Both the position numbers and the translations under genes were made by a program. The notes beneath the pieces are model-generated. The model did no database searches and was not told the origin of the DNA. It saw only the letters and a program-made list of their open reading frames with translations. A stretch of 64,000 nt of DNA from Thermoguttaceae bacterium. GTDB lineage: Bacteria > Planctomycetota > Planctomycetia > Pirellulales > Thermoguttaceae. Shown piece after piece: positions 59,193-64,000 of this stretch; positions within the stretch are counted from its first letter, which is position 1; every line of letters begins with the position of its first letter. The DNA lies in assembly GCA_017447865.1 (NCBI GenBank), contig JAFSMO010000049.1:1-64000 (forward strand), in the 5' to 3' direction.

Positions 59193-61880
59193 CTACTTCA
59201 GCGCCTTCTCGAGCGTCTGCACGTCCGCGTCGGTGGTCACGTACTCCAAAAATCCCTCGTACTTGACCGGGAATGAAAGCGGGTTTCCGTAAAGGTCGAA
59301 CGCCTTGGCCGCGGGGGCCGCGCACGTGATTTCCGCCCGGGCCTGACGTTTCCCGCAAATGACCGCGAAAGCCGAGCCGTCCGCGCGCTGGTAAAGGGCG
59401 GCGTAAACGTTGGGCTGAAGCTCCGCGTACCGGACGAACTTCGCGTCCTCGGCCAGAAAAGCAAACGCCGAAAGGGCCGCCAGCGACGTGTGCGGGTAGC
59501 CGTCACCGCTCAGCAGAAGCTGGAACGACGTCTTCGTGAGGTTTTGGTGCCCGTGCGCTGTGTAGAGGAAGACCCGCTTCACCCCGATGTTCAGGAGCGA
59601 CATGGTGTAGCGCACGACGTCATCCGCCAGGCGCGCCGACGGCTCCTCGTTTTCCCACGGGAGGATCTGCGAGTAGATCCCGACCAGCGCGTTTCCGGGA
59701 TTCGAGCCGCTCGTGAGCGAGCTCCCCTCCGACATGATGATCGGTTTTTGGATTTTCCCGTACTTTTCCGTGATGGGGCTGAGCATTTTCTCCAATACCG
59801 CCTCGTTCCCGTCGTTCGGCCAGCCGTAAGAGCGCGGCGAGTACTCGTGGTAGTCGATCTCGTCGCAGAAGTCGTAACCGCCCGCCTCGACGATCTGGCG
59901 CACGAACGCGTCGTTATTCGCGTAGCCGGAGATCCCGGTGACGCGAACTGCCGGATTCGCCCGTTTCGCGCCCGTGTAGCCGGCCTTCATCATTTTCGCG
60001 TACGCGGCCCCCTGATTCTCGAAGGTTTTGTACGTTTTCTTGACCGGGTCCCAGCCGCAGTGGAGGAAGTGCCCCCACGGCTCGTTCCAGACGAACCAGT
60101 CCTGGATCTCGTTTTCGTAGCGCTTCACCATCGTGTACGCGTAGTTTTCGAAATCCTTCAGGTGGTCATCGGTCGGGGCCGCGAATTTCGACCAGTACTG
60201 GTCCGGCTTGAATTCCGTGTCGGCGTAGTAACTCGCCCAGATCGGCGCGCCGACGAGCTGGCCGTAAAGCTTCATTTTGTGGCTTCGGTAGAGGTTGATC
60301 TCGGCGTCGTGGAACGTCCAGACCCCCTTTTCTGCCTCGACGCACGGCCAGGCGACGGTCTGCGTTCCGCCGTCGTGGAGCCGGATCCAGTTGATCCCGC
60401 CCGCCTTGAGCGTCGTGAGCAGCTGACCGATCGGCTCCTCGTGCGACCCGAACGGTGAGTTTGGCGCGTCTTTTCCCCAGTAAACCGGACGGTGGAACCG
60501 GCTCACGACGAACTCCGCGACGGGTGAAACCGCCTCCTCGCCCGAGCCGTCCGCGACCTTGCGAAACGCCTGGAGATTCACGCGGAACTGCCCCAGCGGC
60601 GTTTCCGGGAAAATCTGGTAGTTGAGCGTCCGGAGCTTTTTGGCGTCTTTCCCGGCCGGAATTTCGGCCAGCTCGCGCGTTTCGCCCCAAATATTCGTGA
60701 CGGAACCTTTCAGGACCACCCCCTCGGGATCGCCCAGAAGCCGGTAAACCAGGACGGCCGGTTCATCCTTGAACTGGACCCTCCCCTCGCTGGCGTCGGA
60801 CGGCGGAACGCCCAGGGCGATCTCGCACGCCCCAGCCAGTTTGTACACTGCGTTTTCCGCCGCGTCGTCCCCCTTTTCCGTCACGCGGACCGCATCGAGC
60901 CAGACCGTTTCGCTCGCGGTGAAGTTCAGCATGTAACCGCTCTGGCTTTCCGGGATCTGGAACTCAAACGCGGCCCGGTGCCACGTCTCCGAGGCGCCGA
61001 ACGTCTTGCCGTTGCATTGGATCTCGCCGCCGCGGTGGGAAAACGAAACCACGTAGGTTTTCGACGCGTCGGGGATCTGGAACGGCGGAGAGAAAAGCTG
61101 GATCCCGTTGCGTTCACTGAACCCGTGCTCCAGTTTCAGGGCTGGCTGACCGGAAGGCCCCGTGCAGTCGTCCGAGACCGTCGCGATCCCCCGGCGGCAG
61201 TTCCAACCGGCCGGGACGCCAAACGGGAAGCAGCTCGACGGGGCGAAATTCTGCCACTTCGCGTCGGGCCGGCGAACATTTTTGTGCTGGGCCAGACCCA
61301 GGCGCACGGCGTTGAATTCGGCCGCGGTCGCTTCGGAAAGGCTGAATTCGCGGAAGTCGCAGACCCCCGTCGCGCCGAGCGAGAAGTAAATCTGGTATGA
61401 ATCGGAAGCGGGCTTCCAGAACTGAACCACGGTGGAAATGGTCTCCCACTCCCCCGATGGCGAACTGGTCGCGGCCGGGCCGATGCTCTTGTACGGGGCG
61501 GGGCCTTCACGCAGGTAAAGCGAAAGCGAGCCGTCGGTGGAGTTCCGGATCTTGCCGCTCAGACGGTAGAATTTCCCCTCCTCGAGTTTCGGGATCCCGA
61601 CGGCGAATTGTGGCCCGGCGCCCGGCGCGGCAAGCGTCGTGAGGCGGAAAAACGGACCGTCCGCCTCGGAGAGAAACTCCCCTTTGCACTTCGCCTGCGT
61701 CCAGCCGAAGTAATTCTGGCCGACTTTTTTCGGAAGCTGCCCGGCCAGTTGGCCCTGGGTTTCTTCTTCAGTGAAAACTTTCTCCCCCGGCCGCGTCAGA
61801 TCGAGCGTCCAAAAGGCCTCCTGCGCGTTGGCAAGGAGCGGAAGAAAAAGGAAGGAAAGGAAAAATAGAATGCGGGTCAT
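59193..61880 (-). CDS. Secreted clan GH-A glycoside hydrolase, multidomain
   Basis: 895 residues from ATG 61880, where the signal peptide MTRILFFLSFLFLPLLANA starts; the upstream extension is repeat DNA. Two N-terminal beta-sandwich, carbohydrate-binding-like domains (about 20-360) precede a beta/alpha barrel. WFVWNEPWGHF carries the acid/base NEP of clan GH-A and KPIIMSEGSS the likely nucleophile Glu, as in GH39/GH5-like enzymes. A small C-terminal beta domain ends the chain. It is exported and probably degrades plant or host polysaccharide; the substrate cannot be read. Confidence 0.82.
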   Translation of the reverse strand: MTRILFFLSFLFLPLLANAQEAFWTLDLTRPGEKVFTEEETQGQLAGQLPKKVGQNYFGWTQAKCKGEFLSEADGPFFRLTTLAAPGAGPQFAVGIPKLEEGKFYRLSGKIRNSTDGSLSLYLREGPAPYKSIGPAATSSPSGEWETISTVVQFWKPASDSYQIYFSLGATGVCDFREFSLSEATAAEFNAVRLGLAQHKNVRRPDAKWQNFAPSSCFPFGVPAGWNCRRGIATVSDDCTGPSGQPALKLEHGFSERNGIQLFSPPFQIPDASKTYVVSFSHRGGEIQCNGKTFGASETWHRAAFEFQIPESQSGYMLNFTASETVWLDAVRVTEKGDDAAENAVYKLAGACEIALGVPPSDASEGRVQFKDEPAVLVYRLLGDPEGVVLKGSVTNIWGETRELAEIPAGKDAKKLRTLNYQIFPETPLGQFRVNLQAFRKVADGSGEEAVSPVAEFVVSRFHRPVYWGKDAPNSPFGSHEEPIGQLLTTLKAGGINWIRLHDGGTQTVAWPCVEAEKGVWTFHDAEINLYRSHKMKLYGQLVGAPIWASYYADTEFKPDQYWSKFAAPTDDHLKDFENYAYTMVKRYENEIQDWFVWNEPWGHFLHCGWDPVKKTYKTFENQGAAYAKMMKAGYTGAKRANPAVRVTGISGYANNDAFVRQIVEAGGYDFCDEIDYHEYSPRSYGWPNDGNEAVLEKMLSPITEKYGKIQKPIIMSEGSSLTSGSNPGNALVGIYSQILPWENEEPSARLADDVVRYTMSLLNIGVKRVFLYTAHGHQNLTKTSFQLLLSGDGYPHTSLAALSAFAFLAEDAKFVRYAELQPNVYAALYQRADGSAFAVICGKRQARAEITCAAPAAKAFDLYGNPLSFPVKYEGFLEYVTTDADVQTLEKALK

Positions 61881-61904
61881 GGGAAACTCCAAAAAAGTTT
61901 TAAT

Positions 61905-62032
61905 AGTTAGGAGTGAGGAGTGAGGAGTGAGGAGTTGGACGCTTGCGCGTAACGTTGGTTTCAGAAAGAGTTCACCCCATAAAAAGCCGAAGGATTTCCA
62001 ACTCCTCACTCCTCACTCCTAACTCCTAACTC
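61905..62032. repeat. Heptamer-arm element, copy 3 (TTAGGAG/TGAGGAG arms)
   Basis: Left arm 61905-61938 (TTAGGAG, TGAGGAG and so on) and right arm 62000-62032 (ACTCCTC, ACTCCTA). The core is in the same orientation as copy 1, GCGCGTAACGTTGGTTTCAG with the AAAAAGCCGAAGG half-hairpin. It is placed directly downstream of the riboflavin synthase stop. Confidence 0.86.
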
Positions 62033-62035
62033 GAA

Positions 62036-62659
62036 TCACTCCCGTCTCTGTCCGTCGTCCCAGCTTCGTGCTTCGACGAGCCGCTGGACGTACTTCGCCA
62101 GAATGTCCGTTTCGAGGTTCACGCGGCAGCCGGGCTGCATTTTGCCCAGCGTGGTCACTTCCAGCGTGTACGGGATCAGTGCCACGGTGAAGTAGTCCGG
62201 CTCCGCCTCGCAGACGGTCAGGCTCGTGCCGTCGATGGCGATGGAGCCTTTTTCGACCATCTGCTTCGCGATCTCGTGCGAAATGCCGAATTTATAGAAA
62301 CTCCAGTCCTGCTCATCGCGGCGTTCAAGCAGGACGCCGGTCCCGTCGATGTGGCCCGAGACGATGTGCCCGCCGAGGCGGTCGCCGACGGCCAGCGCGC
62401 GTTCCATGTTGACCCGGTCGCCGACTTTTTTCTCGCCGAGGTTAGTCCTTGCGAGGGATTCCGGCCCGACGTCAAAACCGAGTTCGTCCCCTTCTTTGAC
62501 CACGACGGTCAGGCAGCAGCCGTTAATGGCGACCGAGTCGGCGACTTTGGTCTCTGCCGCGATGCCGGGTTCACGAATGACGAGCCGGCAGCCGGGGCCG
62601 TTCGCTTCCATTTCGATTTTCGCGATGGTGCCCATCGCCTCGACGATTCCTGAAAACAT
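62036..62659 (-). CDS. ribE: Riboflavin synthase, alpha chain
   Basis: 207 residues with two lumazine-binding repeats. It starts MFSGIVEAMGTI as the family does, with VAINGCCLTVV in repeat 1 and IAIDGTSLTV in repeat 2. GGHIVSGHIDGTG joins them. It converts two 6,7-dimethyl-8-ribityllumazine molecules to riboflavin as a trimer. AGGAG precedes the ATG and the gene stands alone, with the repeat element at its 3' end. Confidence 0.95.
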   Translation of the reverse strand: MFSGIVEAMGTIAKIEMEANGPGCRLVIREPGIAAETKVADSVAINGCCLTVVVKEGDELGFDVGPESLARTNLGEKKVGDRVNMERALAVGDRLGGHIVSGHIDGTGVLLERRDEQDWSFYKFGISHEIAKQMVEKGSIAIDGTSLTVCEAEPDYFTVALIPYTLEVTTLGKMQPGCRVNLETDILAKYVQRLVEARSWDDGQRRE

Positions 62660-62837
62660 GAAATGATCTCCTGAAAAATGCCAAACACGGGGGTCAAACC
62701 GCTTCCGGGCCAGTCGCCGGGCGGCCGTACATTTTTATTATGACGAAATCCCGGATTTTGTCAAGCAGGGGGGCGGCGGGAGCAGAAAAGAAGAATTTTA
62801 GGAACGGATCTACAAACTCGGACAAGAAAATAAAAAC

Positions 62838-62863
62838 GGCAGGTGAACCGAAATCCACCTGCC
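62838..62863 (-). terminator. Terminator for tRNA-Arg
   Basis: GGCAGGTG (62838-62845) pairs with CACCTGCC (62856-62863). On the minus strand it is followed by a GTTTTTATTTTC run, five bases past the tRNA end. Confidence 0.83.
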
Positions 62864-62867
62864 AATT

Positions 62868-62941
62868 TACCCCCGGCAGGACTCGAACCTGTGACCTGCG
62901 GTTTAGGAAACCGCCGCTCTATCCACCTGAGCTACGAGAGC
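62868..62941 (-). tRNA. tRNA-Arg (anticodon CCT)
   Basis: Cloverleaf: acceptor GCTCTCG with CGGGGGT (three G-U pairs), D-stem GCTC/GAGC, anticodon stem GCGGT/ACCGC around TTCCTAA giving CCT, and T-loop TTCGAGT. The acceptor stem is weak for a bacterial tRNA because of its G-U pairs. CCA is not encoded. Confidence 0.9.
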
Positions 62942-63060
62942 ACCTGGAATGACGACGCGCGAAGCATCGCCACTGGTGCTCTTATTCTACCCGATTTTTT
63001 TTCTTTTTCAAGGGGTAGGGCGGAAATTTTAGCCGGGCCCATTTTGCACGAGCCGTTCGC

Positions 63061-64000
63061 TCATCTCGTGGACGTATTCTGGTTTGCCAGCGCGATGTTC
63101 TGCTCGATCTGCTCCTGAAGCCGTTTGAAGTGGTCCACGTCCGGCTGCTCGGAAGCGGCGACGGCCGCCACGTGGAGCGCCTCGTTCATCTGGCCGTTCC
63201 GGTAAAGAGAATCGACCCAGTGATGATAAACGTGCGTGTGATTGTTCTTGAACGGCGGGTAGTTCGGCTGGTGACGAAGACCCTCGCGGAGCAGGGCGGT
63301 CGCTTCCTCGTATTTGCCCTCACGACACAGGGCGATCGCCCAGTTGTTCATCGTGGCCAGGAGGTTTCCGAACGTCGTTTCGCTCTGGAGGTCGAGGCAG
63401 TACGCGATCGCGTTCGCTTCCAGCGCGCCGGCATAGTCGCCGGAACTCAGAAGGTCCACGCCGCGATTGTAGTAAATCTTCGCAATGAGCCGTTTGTCAG
63501 AAATTGGCTGCGGGACCTGAAGCAGAAGCATTTTGTCAGACTGGTCCTTGAGCTGCGGTGAAGCGTCGCGGATCAGTTTACAAATGACCTTCTGCTGGGT
63601 TTCCGGGTCGTTCCGGTACTTGAACCAGTTGCCGCAGGTGGTTTCGACTTCGAGCCGCTCGCCGTCGGAGAGGTAAACCCAACACATGGCGTGGCCGGGC
63701 AGCTCGACGGCCGTGACGTTCAGGCCCGCCTTTTCCGCGAGCGAACAGAACAGCAGCGAGGCGGTCACGCAGTTGTAGTACCCGTGCTCGAGCAGATTAT
63801 TAATGGTCGTACCTTCCAGGACGTACTTCACGAAAACCTTCTGGTGCATGAAGTCCAGAATGAATTCGGCTTTCAGCTCTTCTTTCTGTTTGGTGGTCAG
63901 TTCGGTTCTGGCGTCCACCTGGCGCATCCGCTGAAGGACTCCGTACTCGATATTTTCGTAAATGTTGAGCAGGCGGTTCGCTTCGGCGGCGGTTTTCGGC
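63061..64000 (-). CDS. Transglutaminase-like / TPR protein (5' end beyond the window)
   Basis: The frame is open to the right edge (EANRLLNIYENIEYGVLQRM precedes the internal Met at 63927), so the start lies outside. The N-terminal part has a transglutaminase-like fold: HGYYNCVTASLLFCSLAEKAG with the Cys and LPGHAMCWVYL with the His. The C-terminal half is tetratricopeptide repeats (NNWAIALCREGKYEEATALLREG, YRNGQMNEALHVAAVAA). Possible role in peptide or murein-related cleavage, or a non-catalytic adaptor; the target is unknown. Confidence 0.78.
   Translation of the reverse strand, partial: PKTAAEANRLLNIYENIEYGVLQRMRQVDARTELTTKQKEELKAEFILDFMHQKVFVKYVLEGTTINNLLEHGYYNCVTASLLFCSLAEKAGLNVTAVELPGHAMCWVYLSDGERLEVETTCGNWFKYRNDPETQQKVICKLIRDASPQLKDQSDKMLLLQVPQPISDKRLIAKIYYNRGVDLLSSGDYAGALEANAIAYCLDLQSETTFGNLLATMNNWAIALCREGKYEEATALLREGLRHQPNYPPFKNNHTHVYHHWVDSLYRNGQMNEALHVAAVAASEQPDVDHFKRLQEQIEQNIALANQNTSTR

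Overview
The window reads as a chromosomal segment of a Planctomycetota-type bacterium, with a Pirellulales/Thermoguttaceae-like gut or rumen lineage as my guess at finer placement. The evidence is convergent rather than direct: there is no rRNA or core ribosomal marker here. It includes DUF1080 and Tat-exported Gfo/Idh/MocA proteins, two PEP-CTERM surface proteins, dockerin-type repeats, a hopanoid HpnH gene, a tyrosine recombinase with the Gln/Asn box II typical of planctomycete phage-type integrases, and secreted polysaccharide-degrading enzymes. Most of the sequence is GC-rich. Several blocks are clearly more A/T-rich and look acquired.

Left part, about 1-10.4 kb. After the tail of a dockerin protein comes an IS5-type transposase stump and then a decayed anti-phage island on the minus strand: an SNF2 helicase, a DUF1156 DNA methylase reduced to about 165 codons, and a DUF499 ATPase. 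Every gene in it appears to have lost an end. The island's right junction cuts into the 5' end of a large repeat-rich surface protein. From 10.4 to 15.9 kb lies a small integrative element: twelve inverted iteron-like 8-mers around an A/T-rich core, an SF3 helicase and a polymerase-like exonuclease gene (apparently one gene split by a 32-bp duplication), a 50-residue excisionase-like protein and an integrase.

Middle, about 15.9-37 kb. This contains a secreted tyrosine phosphatase, two PEP-CTERM proteins, a conserved planctomycete hypothetical, a DUF1080 protein, an A/T-rich BcgI-like restriction-modification pair, HIT protein, KDPG aldolase, DUF3800, and an MNT/HEPN toxin-antitoxin pair sitting between a partial duplicate of the hpnH 3' end and hpnH itself. 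Then follow a Tat oxidoreductase, a secreted zinc peptidase, ispF and a BON-domain protein.

Right part, about 37-64 kb. A phosphodiesterase-like protein is followed by a tightly coupled ftsK - DA1-like zinc protease - DNA methyltransferase run. Next come a CNNM transporter-like protein, a lactonase, a large Tat-exported protein, a TIM-barrel protein, tRNA-Pro, a GH172 enzyme, dxr, rseP, exbD, a clan GH-A glycosidase, riboflavin synthase, tRNA-Arg and a partial transglutaminase/TPR protein. dxr and ispF belong to the MEP isoprenoid pathway that feeds hopanoids (hpnH).

The most unusual feature is a set of intergenic elements built the same way: two inverted arms made of short tandem repeats (7 or 9 nt) around a core. 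Arm sequence differs between copies, but the two arms within a copy match, and cores are shared between copies whose arms are unrelated. They sit directly at gene 3' ends, sometimes supplying the last codons and stop, and many carry a terminator hairpin in the core.
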